Below, one piece after another: positions 52,318-61,017 of a stretch of 64,000 nucleotides of DNA. How positions within the stretch are numbered: the first letter of the stretch is position 1; every line of letters starts with the position of its first letter. The notes beneath the pieces were generated by a model. The model saw only the letters and a list, made by a program, of their open reading frames with translations. It was not told the origin of the DNA and did not search any database. A program made the position numbers and the translations under genes. Origin of the DNA: M3007 sp044350425 (GTDB taxonomy: Bacteria; Bacteroidota; Bacteroidia; Chitinophagales; Saprospiraceae); the NCBI GenBank assembly GCA_044350425.1, contig JBILHS010000001.1, positions 66,535 through 130,534 on the forward strand, written 5' to 3'.

Positions 52318-55300
52318 TTATTTTATTGAAATTCTCGGCCCTACTTCCTTCAAAATCAACTTCACTAAAGTGGCAGGGTCTTTGGTACCGGTCAGTTGAA
52401 AAGGCTTGCCAACGGGTTTATCCCCTTTGAACAAACGCCCTCCAACAATGACCTGGTTCCCCTGAATGGTGTAATTTCCCCAGATTGAAAAGCCTTCAGC
52501 GTACTCCGAGATATTGTAAAAAACATACTTTGCTTGTACGCCCTTCGCGCTTTGATCCTGAAAATAGCCATTGAGTGCCTGGCTCAGACCCAACCCGTCT
52601 TTATAATCGACCTTGTCCTGAAAATTACATTGTATCACCACAGGCTTGCGTTGTGGCAATACAATTTGTACGGTGCTGTCTTTGATTCCGATCGGAAAAC
52701 TCGCCGCCTCAAAGGGGGCTGAAATGACAGGGATCTGTACGCGTTTGATGCCTTGGGCCAATTTTGGAACTACGTCACGGGAGTTTTGGAACAAGACCAT
52801 GATGTCCACCTGGTTGCCCTTCAAGGCGGTGCCACTGATTCCTTCCAATAAACTGTAAGTCAACAATCCCTGACCATACTCAGCGGCCTCATAACTCAGC
52901 ATATCCGACGCGCTGCCACTGAGGATGAACGTGCCCGTACGATCTTTTAAAATATCAAAAGCAATTACCTGTGAGGCATTCAGATCGCGCTGTCCAATAC
53001 CACTCAAATTTTCTACTGCTTGGCCGGAGTTGCATGCATCGAGGATAAGTACTTGTTTTCTGGCTTTGATGGCAACGAGCCACTTTTTCAGGTCTTCGTC
53101 CGAAACGGCGTATGCATTTCTTACCTGATCATCGGCAAGTTGCGTACTGGTGATGTCTTTGGTGAGGTAGAAAAAATTTGGTTTGTCGCCTTCCTTGCCC
53201 CAGGTAGTTCCGTGACCAGAAAAAAACACCACCAGGACATCGCAGGGGGTAGCTTTTTGAGCAAAGTCACTAAATGCCTTTTCAATGTTGATCCTGTTGG
53301 ATTCCTCCACCTCACCACCGGCTGTGGAAAGCAGTTTGAGCTGAACATTATCTTTAAAAAGTGCTTTTCCTGCACTTCCCAGGGCTTTTGCCATTTCAGC
53401 AGCATCGAGGTCCGGATAGGTCAGGCTTTTGCTGGCATCGCTGTATTTAGACGTGCCGACCATCAATAGAAACAATTTCGGATTTTGGGCGCCACAATCG
53501 AAGCGCTCTGATTCCCCGGAAATTTCCCCCTTCGCCCCGACCGGTTTGTACGGCAGTTCATAAGTCTGGCTTTTGAGCCAATTGTTCGCATCGTACACCA
53601 CGAGTCCGATGGTTTCCGTTTCCTCAGCATTGTAATAATCATCCAGATTTATCGTTAAGGTTTTCAGCCGCTTTGGGTTGATATCAGCAGCGATCTCTTT
53701 ATATTTGTTGATGTAGAGGCTGAGTTTACCTATGCCGCCGCTGCGTTCAGTGAGTTTGATCCGCAATATGTTTTTCTCCAGGGTCGCCTGGATCAGGGGT
53801 TGCAAGGCTATGCTGTCAAACGCGGACACATTTCGGAGTTTTTCATTCTTCTGGCTCAAGATCATTTGAAGTAAGCCGGGTTGCCAGTATCGCGCTTTCA
53901 GTTGGTCCAATTCGATGACTTCCATGCCCACCACATAGTGCAATGATTTCATCATTTCGGGTGAAGCATCAAAAATACCAGACGGCGTGGTGACGGCCCA
54001 GATATTGCTGCGGCTAACGGTCTGTTTTTCGTCCAAATAATCAGGCGCCTTCTCCGCGAGGAGTAAGTTCGCGACGACCTGGCCACTCCGGGTATCCGTC
54101 AATTGATAAGACAAGCGATCCTTGCATGTTATGCTCCAGCGACTGTCTTCTTGTAAGGTTTTGCCGGCAACATAATTTTTTGGAGATCCAGGTTCTATCC
54201 CGGTAAAGATGTTTCCGGTTCCCGGCAAAAAAGCGGTGTTAACTTCCATACCTGGCGCTTCACTCCGATCAATGAACAACAATTCGCCTTCATTATAGAC
54301 TTGATACTTATAGGGAGAAAATTGGTTAAGATGGGTGGTTTCTTCTAAAGAAATCATTCCAAAGCAATGCGAAAACCTGCCGCTTTTTGTGGAATAAGCC
54401 CGCATTCCTGATCTTACATCAGCCACGTCTACCTGTGGTTTTGTGATTAAATTTCTTAGATCGGGAGATAGCCAGAAAAAGTCGCCTGTCAAATCCTTCC
54501 ATTTTGAGTCCTGTAGTATGGCTCCTGATTGCGTATCCATGACTTTAAAATCACAGCTTACTTCATCGTCATCCAATGTTGTTTTATGAAATATTCCCAA
54601 CAAACTTCCATCTGTTGAAAAGCTAAGGGATTGACCAGGAAATTGATTAAATTCTCGACCCCGGTCTAAGTTAAAGTCAGTTTCCAGATCCTTGATGATC
54701 GTTTTACCTGAAATATCCCATCTTTTAACGTGTCCGGAATCCGTAATGACTACCACCATCTTGGGCGTGCATTGCGCAAAAGCACAAGATTCCGAAAGGA
54801 TCATATCGGTCGTTCTATTGCCCCAATGGTACCATTTCAAACTGTTGCGCTGGTTTAAAAGCAGATGTTTCCCATCATACGAAAAAGAAACCAGGCCATC
54901 TTCCTGAATGACTGCCTTTTCGGCCCCACTGCTGGTTTCCCAGACCGTGATATTGCCCTCATGCCCTGCCAAAGCGTATTGGCCGTCTAAAGAAATGTCT
55001 ACCTGACTTATGCGCAATGGTTTGCCAAAAGCCTTCAAAATGCGCAACTGCTTGCCCGAAACCATATCCCAAACCCGAACATCCGTAGGGAGATCAGGCT
55101 TTAAACCTTGGGATTCATCATATTCCGATGCTCCACAAAAACTACCGCTAACCAGGCGGGTACCATCGCTGGAAAGCGCAATGGCGTCTATTGGGACCGG
55201 GGAAATAATGGTGCGAATGAGTCGACCACTGGCAGTTTCCCAAAGTTTAATCTCATTCGCGGCACTAGTGACCAGGTATTTCCCATCCGCTGAAAAGGAT

Positions 55301-55407
55301 TTGCCCCGGATATAATCGGAGTGAATGGTTGGGAGTACAAGTTCGGGCTTTTGGGCCGAGGTCGTATAAGCGATAAGGCATAGAACAAAGAAGATTGTTT
55401 TTCTCAT
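52318..55407 (-). CDS. Exported WD40-like caspase (C14), upstream paralogue
   Basis: A 1029-residue exported protein with the same architecture but far more diverged WD40 repeats: a signal peptide (IFFVLCLIAYTTSAQ) and propeller region to about residue 490 (SFSADGKYLVTSAANEIKLW, VDISLDGQYALAGHEGNITV). A linker follows, with WAVTTPSGIFDASPEMM and IRIKLTERSGGIGKLSLYIN. The caspase domain has KLFLLMVGTSKYSDASKSLT, His732 in SGHGT and Cys792 in LDACNSGQ. The C-terminal domain ends RLFKGDKPVGKPFQLTG...LVKLILKEVG. It is the first gene of the pair 52318/48885. The C-terminal domain recurs in four copies across 46.7-55.6 kb. Confidence 0.9.
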   Translation of the reverse strand: MRKTIFFVLCLIAYTTSAQKPELVLPTIHSDYIRGKSFSADGKYLVTSAANEIKLWETASGRLIRTIISPVPIDAIALSSDGTRLVSGSFCGASEYDESQGLKPDLPTDVRVWDMVSGKQLRILKAFGKPLRISQVDISLDGQYALAGHEGNITVWETSSGAEKAVIQEDGLVSFSYDGKHLLLNQRNSLKWYHWGNRTTDMILSESCAFAQCTPKMVVVITDSGHVKRWDISGKTIIKDLETDFNLDRGREFNQFPGQSLSFSTDGSLLGIFHKTTLDDDEVSCDFKVMDTQSGAILQDSKWKDLTGDFFWLSPDLRNLITKPQVDVADVRSGMRAYSTKSGRFSHCFGMISLEETTHLNQFSPYKYQVYNEGELLFIDRSEAPGMEVNTAFLPGTGNIFTGIEPGSPKNYVAGKTLQEDSRWSITCKDRLSYQLTDTRSGQVVANLLLAEKAPDYLDEKQTVSRSNIWAVTTPSGIFDASPEMMKSLHYVVGMEVIELDQLKARYWQPGLLQMILSQKNEKLRNVSAFDSIALQPLIQATLEKNILRIKLTERSGGIGKLSLYINKYKEIAADINPKRLKTLTINLDDYYNAEETETIGLVVYDANNWLKSQTYELPYKPVGAKGEISGESERFDCGAQNPKLFLLMVGTSKYSDASKSLTYPDLDAAEMAKALGSAGKALFKDNVQLKLLSTAGGEVEESNRINIEKAFSDFAQKATPCDVLVVFFSGHGTTWGKEGDKPNFFYLTKDITSTQLADDQVRNAYAVSDEDLKKWLVAIKARKQVLILDACNSGQAVENLSGIGQRDLNASQVIAFDILKDRTGTFILSGSASDMLSYEAAEYGQGLLTYSLLEGISGTALKGNQVDIMVLFQNSRDVVPKLAQGIKRVQIPVISAPFEAASFPIGIKDSTVQIVLPQRKPVVIQCNFQDKVDYKDGLGLSQALNGYFQDQSAKGVQAKYVFYNISEYAEGFSIWGNYTIQGNQVIVGGRLFKGDKPVGKPFQLTGTKDPATLVKLILKEVGPRISIK

Positions 55408-55460
55408 ACATTGAATTTCAAATCGTTAGATATCAGATTGGAGCATTGTAAAAGGTAACC

Positions 55461-55620
55461 CTACTTCGCCCTTGGCATTACTACCTTTAATATCTCCTTC
55501 ACCAAACCAGGCACATCGTCTTTCTTGCCATTGATCCTGATTTCCTCACCGACCAGGGTTTTCCCTTTGAACAAGCGAACCCTCAAATCTACTTCATTGC
55601 CTTTGATCTGGTAACGACGG
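55461..55620 (-). pseudogene. C-terminal relic of a further WD40-caspase paralogue
   Basis: On the minus strand the frame reads YQIKGNEVDLRVRLFKGKTL, then VGEEIRINGKKDDVPGLVKE and ILKVV before a stop at 55461. This matches the last ~55 residues of the two intact WD40-caspases (YTIQGNQVIVGGRLFKGDKP...LVKLIL). Nothing upstream continues the protein, so only the tail of a fourth copy remains. It lies in the 489-base gap 55408-55896; the stretch 55624-55800 shows nothing, and a terminator follows. Confidence 0.7.
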
Positions 55621-55810
55621 GACTACCAGAACAGGTTTCCGGGCATTCAGTAGGGATGCAAAAAAAGGGAGGGAACTAATTTAAGGATTGCTTTCCACAT
55701 ACGCGACAAAGATATTATAATTAGATCCGAGGTGAAATCACTCCAGATATGTGGGTGATCCTAGATTTGTTCGCTGAAGTATCAGGCTCAAAGGTGCTTT
55801 GTTTCAGCCT

Positions 55811-55858
55811 AAAAAAACAAGCGCGGAAATACGGGTATGGATGCCCCGTATTTCCGCG
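55811..55858 (-). terminator. Terminator downstream of the BFN nuclease gene
   Basis: A 14-bp perfect stem (CGCGGAAATACGGG / CCCGTATTTCCGCG, arms 55822-55835 and 55845-55858). Read on the minus strand it is followed by TTG and seven T residues, matching the end of the gene at 55897-56484. Confidence 0.88.
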
Positions 55859-55896
55859 TGCTATTTACGTAAAAATACCTGATTAGCAGAGGTGTC

Positions 55897-56484
55897 TCAA
55901 TCCTTCGCCTCACGTCGCTTCATCTCATCCCGGATCTTTGCTGCCATTTCATACTCCTCACTATCTAATGCCTCCTGCAAACGACCCCGTAAAGCGTCCA
56001 TTGGCCAGATTTCGATGGAATTATCATCGAGATTAGAAGATGCGGGAACGGCAGAAAATCCGCCACCCTCCTGTTCCTCCAGTACAACACCCGCCGCTTC
56101 CAGGATAAAATCATAAGTAAAAATCGGGCACTCAAAACGTACCGCCATGGCGATGGCATCCGAAGTGCGGGAGTCTATTTCGAAGAGTTCACCGTTCTTC
56201 ATGCACACCAGCCGTGCATAGAAGATCCCGTCAAGCAAATTGCTGATGATCACTTCTTTCAACTGAATTTCGAAAGTGTCAAAAGCATTTTTGAACAGAT
56301 CGTGTGTGAGTGGGCGGTTGGGCACCATCCGCTCCAAAGCTACGGCAATTGCCTGCGCCTCAAAACTTCCGATCACGATCGGGAGGCGTCTTTTGCCACG
56401 ACGTTCACCCAGCACGACCGCATAATTATGCGATTGGGTCATGCTGTGGGAGAGGGCTACTATTTCGAGTTCGATGCGTCTCAT
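55897..56484 (-). CDS. Bifunctional nuclease (BFN/DUF151) domain protein with UvrB/UvrC-like motif
   Basis: A 195-residue cytoplasmic protein. The BFN/DUF151 domain covers about residues 1-135 (SHNYAVVLGERRGKRRLPIV, IGSFEAQAIAVALERMVPNR, RPLTHDLFKNAFDTFEIQL, IDSRTSDAIAMAVRFECPIF). A C-terminal UVR motif (LQEALDSEEYEMAAKIRDEM) resembles the UvrB-UvrC interaction helix pair. This two-part layout is standard in Bacteroidota. Nuclease activity on RNA and DNA is reported for plant members of the family, but the bacterial role is not settled. The gene is monocistronic with a clear terminator. Confidence 0.92.
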   Translation of the reverse strand: MRRIELEIVALSHSMTQSHNYAVVLGERRGKRRLPIVIGSFEAQAIAVALERMVPNRPLTHDLFKNAFDTFEIQLKEVIISNLLDGIFYARLVCMKNGELFEIDSRTSDAIAMAVRFECPIFTYDFILEAAGVVLEEQEGGGFSAVPASSNLDDNSIEIWPMDALRGRLQEALDSEEYEMAAKIRDEMKRREAKD

Positions 56485-56540
56485 GCGTAGGTAATTTGAT
56501 TATTTTGGGAATGGGTGATGGGTGTACTGAGCGCTTAACT

Positions 56541-57503
56541 TTAATGTCCTGCCTTAAATTTATTGATTGCTGCATTCAACTGAGGCACAACCTCAAACAA
56601 ATCACCCACCACCCCATAATCCGCCGCCTTGAAGAAGGGTGCTTCGGGATCTTTATTGATCACAACGATCACTTTGGAGTTGTTTACACCTGCCAAATGC
56701 TGAATGGCCCCGCTTATTCCGATGGCAATATACAGGTTTGGCCGGATGGCAATGCCGGTCTGACCAACGTGTTCATGGTGGGGACGCCAGTGCGCATCGG
56801 CTACTGGCCGGGAGCAGGCGGTAGTGGCGCCCAGGGTCGTAGCCAGCTCTTCTATCATTCCCCAATTTTCAGGTCCCTTCATACCTCGTCCGGCTGAAAC
56901 TACTACTTCTGCCTCTGGCAAAGGAACGATTCCTTCCTGGGTTTTCACGGATTTGACCCGAATCCGGCCATTGGCCGAACCTACAGTGACAGTCTCCACA
57001 GCTACCTGGCTTCCGTTGGATTCTGGCTTGACAGCATTGCCCATGAGTGATAGTACTTTGATCGCACTCGTGAGCTCGTATTCTGCAACCGCTTTGCCCG
57101 AAAACACTGATTTTTTGGCGCGCAAGGCCGATGCATTGCCCGTCGGGAGGCTATTGACACCAGAAATAAGTCCGGCATTCAATCGAACCGACAGACGACC
57201 TGCGATGGATTTACCAGTGGAAGAATGACTGAGTATAATCACCGAGGCACCATTGCTTTTTGCAATTTCTGAGATGGCTGCTGCAAATGATTGACTATCA
57301 AATTGATCGAAAGCTTTATCCGCTACATGAAGTACCCGACTTGCGCCATAACGACCCAGTTCGCCGGCATCGTTTACGGTGCCCAGGGTAAGTGCAACAC
57401 AGGGCAAGCCCAATAATTCGGCCACTTTTTTACCATAAGTAACCGCTTCCAGCGCTGATTTTTTGAACTGCCCGCGTGGGGATTCAACAAAAACTAAAAC
57501 CAT
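56541..57503 (-). CDS. etfA: Electron transfer flavoprotein alpha subunit
   Basis: A 320-residue subunit of the FAD-containing heterodimer that takes electrons from acyl-CoA dehydrogenases and passes them to the quinone pool. The N-terminal half (VLVFVESPRGQFKKSALEAV, LSHSSTGKSIAGRLSVRLNA) has the adenine-nucleotide alpha-hydrolase-like fold. The C-terminal FAD domain has VVSAGRGMKGPENWGMIEEL, VGQTGIAIRPNLYIAIGISG and AIQHLAGVNNSKVIVVINKD. The segment before VGQTG reads PHHEH, where many EtfA have a PxDRQ-like motif. It lies 46 bases downstream of etfB in one operon. Confidence 0.95.
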   Translation of the reverse strand: MVLVFVESPRGQFKKSALEAVTYGKKVAELLGLPCVALTLGTVNDAGELGRYGASRVLHVADKAFDQFDSQSFAAAISEIAKSNGASVIILSHSSTGKSIAGRLSVRLNAGLISGVNSLPTGNASALRAKKSVFSGKAVAEYELTSAIKVLSLMGNAVKPESNGSQVAVETVTVGSANGRIRVKSVKTQEGIVPLPEAEVVVSAGRGMKGPENWGMIEELATTLGATTACSRPVADAHWRPHHEHVGQTGIAIRPNLYIAIGISGAIQHLAGVNNSKVIVVINKDPEAPFFKAADYGVVGDLFEVVPQLNAAINKFKAGH

Positions 57504-57549
57504 AATTTAAAAAATGTGGTCAATTTATGAATGTGGCCAATGTGGTCAA

Positions 57550-58290
57550 TTAAATCACTTTTGCTTCTTCGTGTAACAGACGCACCAACTCATCCATTTG
57601 GTCTGGTTGTATCAATTTTACGCCGGCTTTGGCAGGGGGAAGCACGAACTGTACTGCTTTGGAGAGATCCTCAAAAGGCACTGCCGCAACTTCTTTAAGT
57701 GGTTTGGATCGGGCTGTCATAATTCCACGCATATTCGGGATACGCTGTTCGGCCATACCTTTCGCGGCACTCAGTACAAAAGGCAGATCCACTTCCACCA
57801 CCTCTACCCCACCCTCGATGTCGCGCTCCAAGGTTGCCACCGTTCCGTTGAGCTCCAACTTAGATGCATATGAAACATAAGGAAGGTCCAGGTGTTCAGC
57901 AACCATGGCACCAACTTCCGAACCGTTGTGGTCAATGGTTTCTTTACCAAAGAAAATGAGGTCAAAATTTTCAGCTTTAGCGTATTCAGCGATTTGTTTT
58001 GCTACGAATGCTGCTCCTTTGGGATCGCAATCGATACGGACAGCTTCATCTGCACCGATCGCCAGCGCTTTCCGGATCGTAGTTTCATTGGCAGCAGGGC
58101 CAACATTCAGTGCCACGACGGTTCCTCCAAGCGCTTCCCGGAGTTCGCAGGCACGGACCAAAGCGTACCATTCGTCGTAAGGATTCATAATGAATTGTAC
58201 ACCGGCAGCGTTTAACTCCGTGCCATCGGCATTGAAGGAGATTTTAGAAGTGGTGTCAGGGGTTTGAGAAATACAGACCAATAATTTCAT
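57550..58290 (-). CDS. etfB: Electron transfer flavoprotein beta subunit
   Basis: A 246-residue partner of EtfA that binds AMP and helps hold the flavin. The N-terminus MKLLVCISQTPDTTSKISFN and the blocks MNPYDEWYALVRACELREA, VVALNVGPA, GKETIDHNGSEVGAMVAEHL and the family signature VEVDLPFVLSAAKGMAEQRI are present. The Met at 58290 is chosen since it opens directly into the fold and gives the usual length; the frame stays open upstream to 58446 with unlike sequence. A -7 box lies about 30 bases upstream. Confidence 0.95.
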   Translation of the reverse strand: MKLLVCISQTPDTTSKISFNADGTELNAAGVQFIMNPYDEWYALVRACELREALGGTVVALNVGPAANETTIRKALAIGADEAVRIDCDPKGAAFVAKQIAEYAKAENFDLIFFGKETIDHNGSEVGAMVAEHLDLPYVSYASKLELNGTVATLERDIEGGVEVVEVDLPFVLSAAKGMAEQRIPNMRGIMTARSKPLKEVAAVPFEDLSKAVQFVLPPAKAGVKLIQPDQMDELVRLLHEEAKVI

Positions 58291-58320
58291 TGTATAAATA
58301 GCCGTTACTTTTGTGGCGCG

Positions 58321-58328
58321 CAAAGGTA
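58321..58328 (-). promoter_or_regulatory. -7 box TACCTTTG of the etfBA operon
   Basis: Perfect TAnnTTTG on the minus strand, about 30 bases before the etfB ATG. The -33 element is weak (TTTC). Confidence 0.65.
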
Positions 58329-58388
58329 TGGAGCAGGAAAAGAAACTTAGAATTTGTTCCACCTTTGTATCAGGAAAATTTAGAAAAC

Positions 58389-58709
58389 ATGACAAATCGC
58401 CTGGAATACCTCCAAAAACTGCTCGAATCATCTCCCAAAGACTCATTTGTTCTTTTTGCGATCGCCAAGGAACACGAAAGTATGGGTGACCTTTTGTCTG
58501 CGCTTTCGTTTTACCTTCAATTAACAGAGACAGATCCGACCTATATTGGCACCTATTACCATCTGGGAAAACTTTACGAGCAACAGGAAAACGTTGAGGA
58601 TGCCATCTTAACCTACAAAAAAGGCATAGAAATCAGTCGAAGTGCAGGCGATCGCCATGCGATGAGTGAGTTGCAGGGCGCCCTTTTAAACCTAGAAGAT
58701 CCAGAATGA
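58389..58709 (+). CDS. Small TPR protein
   Basis: A 106-residue cytoplasmic protein of about three TPR units: NRLEYLQKLLESSPKDSFVL, FAIAKEHESMGDLLSALSFY and YYHLGKLYEQQENVEDAILT. The start at ATG 58389 is preferred over the GTG at 58311, whose extension is not protein-like and would overlap the etf promoter. TPRs mediate protein contacts; no catalytic part is present. Its stop overlaps the start of the DUF4292 gene by 4 bases (ATGA). Confidence 0.85.
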   Translation: MTNRLEYLQKLLESSPKDSFVLFAIAKEHESMGDLLSALSFYLQLTETDPTYIGTYYHLGKLYEQQENVEDAILTYKKGIEISRSAGDRHAMSELQGALLNLEDPE

Positions 58710-59620
58710 AGTATCTCATAAACAGCATATTGTACCAAGTAGCAAGTTTCAAGTGGCAAATTTTCGGGTATAAAACCCCGGGAGTGTCAGCCAACTTTAA
58801 ACCTGCAACTTTAAACTTGCGGCCTAATGCACGCAACTTACCGCTGCCAATCGCTATTTTGGCAAGCCTGTTTCTACTTTCCGCCAAGGAAACGGGTTGT
58901 CGCAAAACACCCAACTTTGGCAAATCAGGTCCCGCAACCGAAGCCCGCAGCCCGGAATATTTAAAAAAGAAACTTCGCGGCTACGACCACAAAAATCTGA
59001 ATCTGGTAAATGCTCAGGCAAAAGTATTTTATGAGGGGAACGGTCAATCTCTGGGCGCAACGGCAAATATCATCTGGATAAGAGACAGTGTAATGTGGAT
59101 GAATATCAAAAAATTCGGACTGGAAGCTGCGCGGGTTTTGGTTACCCGAGACTCTGTTTTTGTACTCAACCGTTTGGAAAAAACCTACAGTGCCAAAGGC
59201 CTGGAATCATTGCAGAGACAATATAGCCTCCCTGCCGGTTTTGACCTCGTGCAAAGCTTATTGCTGGCTTCACCCTGGTTTTTTCCTGACATTCAGTTGG
59301 ACTCAGACCTTAAAGATGGTCAACATCGCCTATCTGGATCCAACGGGCGGTTTTCTACCGATTATCGGATCGAAGAGGAGGCATATTGGCTGAATCAGGA
59401 ACTGTTTTTGCAGCCTAGGGATACACGAAGCATGAATGTATTGTTCGGAAATTACAAAAAAACAGCGTTGGCAGGCTGGTTTCCATACCTTCGCACTCTG
59501 GAGGCATCCAGCCCTGAATCCGGCGACATGCGTATTTCAGTCGACCTCACGGAGATCGAATTCAATGTGCCCAAAATTATTCGCTTTGAGATCCCTAAGC
59601 ATTATGAAAAGGTCGATTAG
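58706..59620 (+). CDS. DUF4292-family lipoprotein with repeat-derived N-terminal extension
   Basis: A 304-residue protein. From about residue 70 on it reads as a DUF4292 domain (LRGYDHKNLNLVNAQAKVFY, ATANIIWIRDSVMWMNIKKF, FDLVQSLLLASPWFFPDIQL, PKIIRFEIPKHYEKVD), a family of outer-membrane-linked lipoproteins in Bacteroidota, probably with a LolA/LolB-like fold. The hydrophobic segment LPIAILASLFLLSAKETGC looks like the true lipoprotein signal, but about 45 residues precede it, encoded by repeat-rich DNA (58738-58820). It overlaps the TPR gene by 4 bases and the EnvC-like gene by 17, so all three form one operon. Confidence 0.8.
   Translation: MKYLINSILYQVASFKWQIFGYKTPGVSANFKPATLNLRPNARNLPLPIAILASLFLLSAKETGCRKTPNFGKSGPATEARSPEYLKKKLRGYDHKNLNLVNAQAKVFYEGNGQSLGATANIIWIRDSVMWMNIKKFGLEAARVLVTRDSVFVLNRLEKTYSAKGLESLQRQYSLPAGFDLVQSLLLASPWFFPDIQLDSDLKDGQHRLSGSNGRFSTDYRIEEEAYWLNQELFLQPRDTRSMNVLFGNYKKTALAGWFPYLRTLEASSPESGDMRISVDLTEIEFNVPKIIRFEIPKHYEKVD
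58738..58820. repeat. Repeat-rich segment inside the 5' end of the DUF4292 gene
   Basis: Two adjacent 14-base direct repeats (AACTTTAAACCTGC and AACTTTAAACTTGC, 58793-58820) follow a related inverted copy (GCAAGTTTCAAGT near 58742-58754). It looks like a small insertion that displaced the lipoprotein signal from the start codon. Confidence 0.5.
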
Positions 59621-60944
59621 CGCACCGATTAGCTACAGTAGAAAAATGGTTACCTGTGTCAGCATTTTGCTGGCGGTGGTATTTCTATTCCCTGTTTCAA
59701 TTTTAGCGCAATCCAAAAAGGAGTTAGAGGATAAGCGCAAAAAGATCATTCGTGATATCCAGGCCACCGAAAGGATGATCCAAAAAACAGCCAAAACCAA
59801 GGAGGCCACTTATGATCGTTTCGTAGCACTGCAAAGTCAGATCGAAAGCCGGGAAGCTTTGATCGAGAATTTAAAAGCAGAAATACAGGCTGCTGAATTT
59901 GGTATTGAGCGCAATCAGGTGGTTATCAACGCCCTTTCCAAAGATGTGACGACCATGCGTGAAGAATACGGACAGACCGTGCGCAATGCCTTCAGGCGCA
60001 AAACTTTAAGCAATCCTATTCTATATATTCTTTCGGCAGAAAGCCTGAATCAGGCCTTCCGCCGCTGGCTTTTTTTGCGAAAATACGATGAACGGCGCAG
60101 CGAACAGGCTGAAGCCATCAGGTTCACGCAAGAAATGCTTTCAAGGAAATCTCAAGGCCTGGAAGAGACCCGTGTGGAGAAGGAAAACCTGCTCAATTCC
60201 ATACAAGGCCAGCAATCCACCCTGACGGGCGAACTCACGGAAAAGGATGCTATGCTGAAAGATCTGAGCAAAGATGAAACGCGGTTGAAATCCGAATTAG
60301 AAAAAAAACAAGCCGCGCATGAGGCCCTGAATTCAGCAATTGAAGGGATGATCCAGGAAAACGTACGAAAACGGGTGGAAGAAGCCAGAAGCAAGCCTAA
60401 AGTAAATGTGCCTAAAGTAGAAACCCCTGAAAAAAAGCCCGAAGAAAAGCCATTAGCGACCCTGCCCAAAGCTGAAAAGGCAAAACCTGCCGTAGCAGAG
60501 CTTAAGCCCCTGGCAGATGAGGACAACGAATCCTTCAATTTCCGAAAAAACAAGGGGCGCCTGCCCTGGCCTGTTGAAAGTGGGTTTATTTCCAGGGGCT
60601 TTGGAACACAAAAACACCCTACCTTAAAAAATATCTCCATCACCAACAATGGAGTAGACATCCGTACAGAAGAAGGTGCCATGGTAAAGTGCGTGGCAGA
60701 CGGTAAGGTGGCTGGTGTGCAATTTGTGCCCGGACATGACTATACCTTGATTGTTCAACATGGTGATTTTTATACCGTTTACACCAACCTCGCTTCAACA
60801 AACCTCGCTAAAGGGGATGAGATCAGAGCCAAACAAAACGTTGGCCCGGTGAGTACCAATAATATAACCGGCACTTCTGAATTGCACTTTGAACTTTGGC
60901 AGCAAAAGGAGCGAATGAACCCAGCGCTCTGGATCAAAAAATAA
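59604..60944 (+). CDS. EnvC-like murein hydrolase activator (degenerate M23 domain)
   Basis: A 446-residue exported protein. After a signal peptide (VTCVSILLAVVFLFPVSILA) comes a long coiled coil (about residues 35-270; KKELEDKRKKIIRDIQATER onward), a Lys/Pro/Glu-rich linker, and a C-terminal LytM/M23 fold (ISNNGVDI-like TNNGVDIRTEEGAMVKCVAD, GHDYTLIVQHGDFYTVYTNL, TSELHFELWQQ). The zinc ligands of active M23 peptidases are mostly replaced: Asn for His before GVD, Asn for His in VYTNL, and Glu for the first His of HLHFE. It is therefore, like EnvC, probably a regulator of amidases at the division site, not an enzyme. The start may also be the Met at 59646. Confidence 0.9.
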   Translation: MKRSISAPISYSRKMVTCVSILLAVVFLFPVSILAQSKKELEDKRKKIIRDIQATERMIQKTAKTKEATYDRFVALQSQIESREALIENLKAEIQAAEFGIERNQVVINALSKDVTTMREEYGQTVRNAFRRKTLSNPILYILSAESLNQAFRRWLFLRKYDERRSEQAEAIRFTQEMLSRKSQGLEETRVEKENLLNSIQGQQSTLTGELTEKDAMLKDLSKDETRLKSELEKKQAAHEALNSAIEGMIQENVRKRVEEARSKPKVNVPKVETPEKKPEEKPLATLPKAEKAKPAVAELKPLADEDNESFNFRKNKGRLPWPVESGFISRGFGTQKHPTLKNISITNNGVDIRTEEGAMVKCVADGKVAGVQFVPGHDYTLIVQHGDFYTVYTNLASTNLAKGDEIRAKQNVGPVSTNNITGTSELHFELWQQKERMNPALWIKK

Positions 60945-61017
60945 GCATTACTTTTTTACAACTTACGCTCTCTTTAATCCACTTCACCGCCTAAACAATT
61001 TTTGAAGAGATACAGCA

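Noticed and set aside
50533..52399. Several plus-strand frames with repeated sequence opposite the WD40 array
   Set aside because: Their repetitiveness is the antisense image of the WD40 repeats; no start or motif support.
58311..58388. An upstream GTG start for the small TPR protein
   Set aside because: The extension overlaps the promoter box of the divergent etfBA operon and is not TPR-like.
59436..59603. An upstream start at 59436 for the EnvC-like gene
   Set aside because: It would overlap the DUF4292 gene by 185 bases and the added residues are not a signal peptide; the Met at 59604 or 59646 gives a proper export signal.
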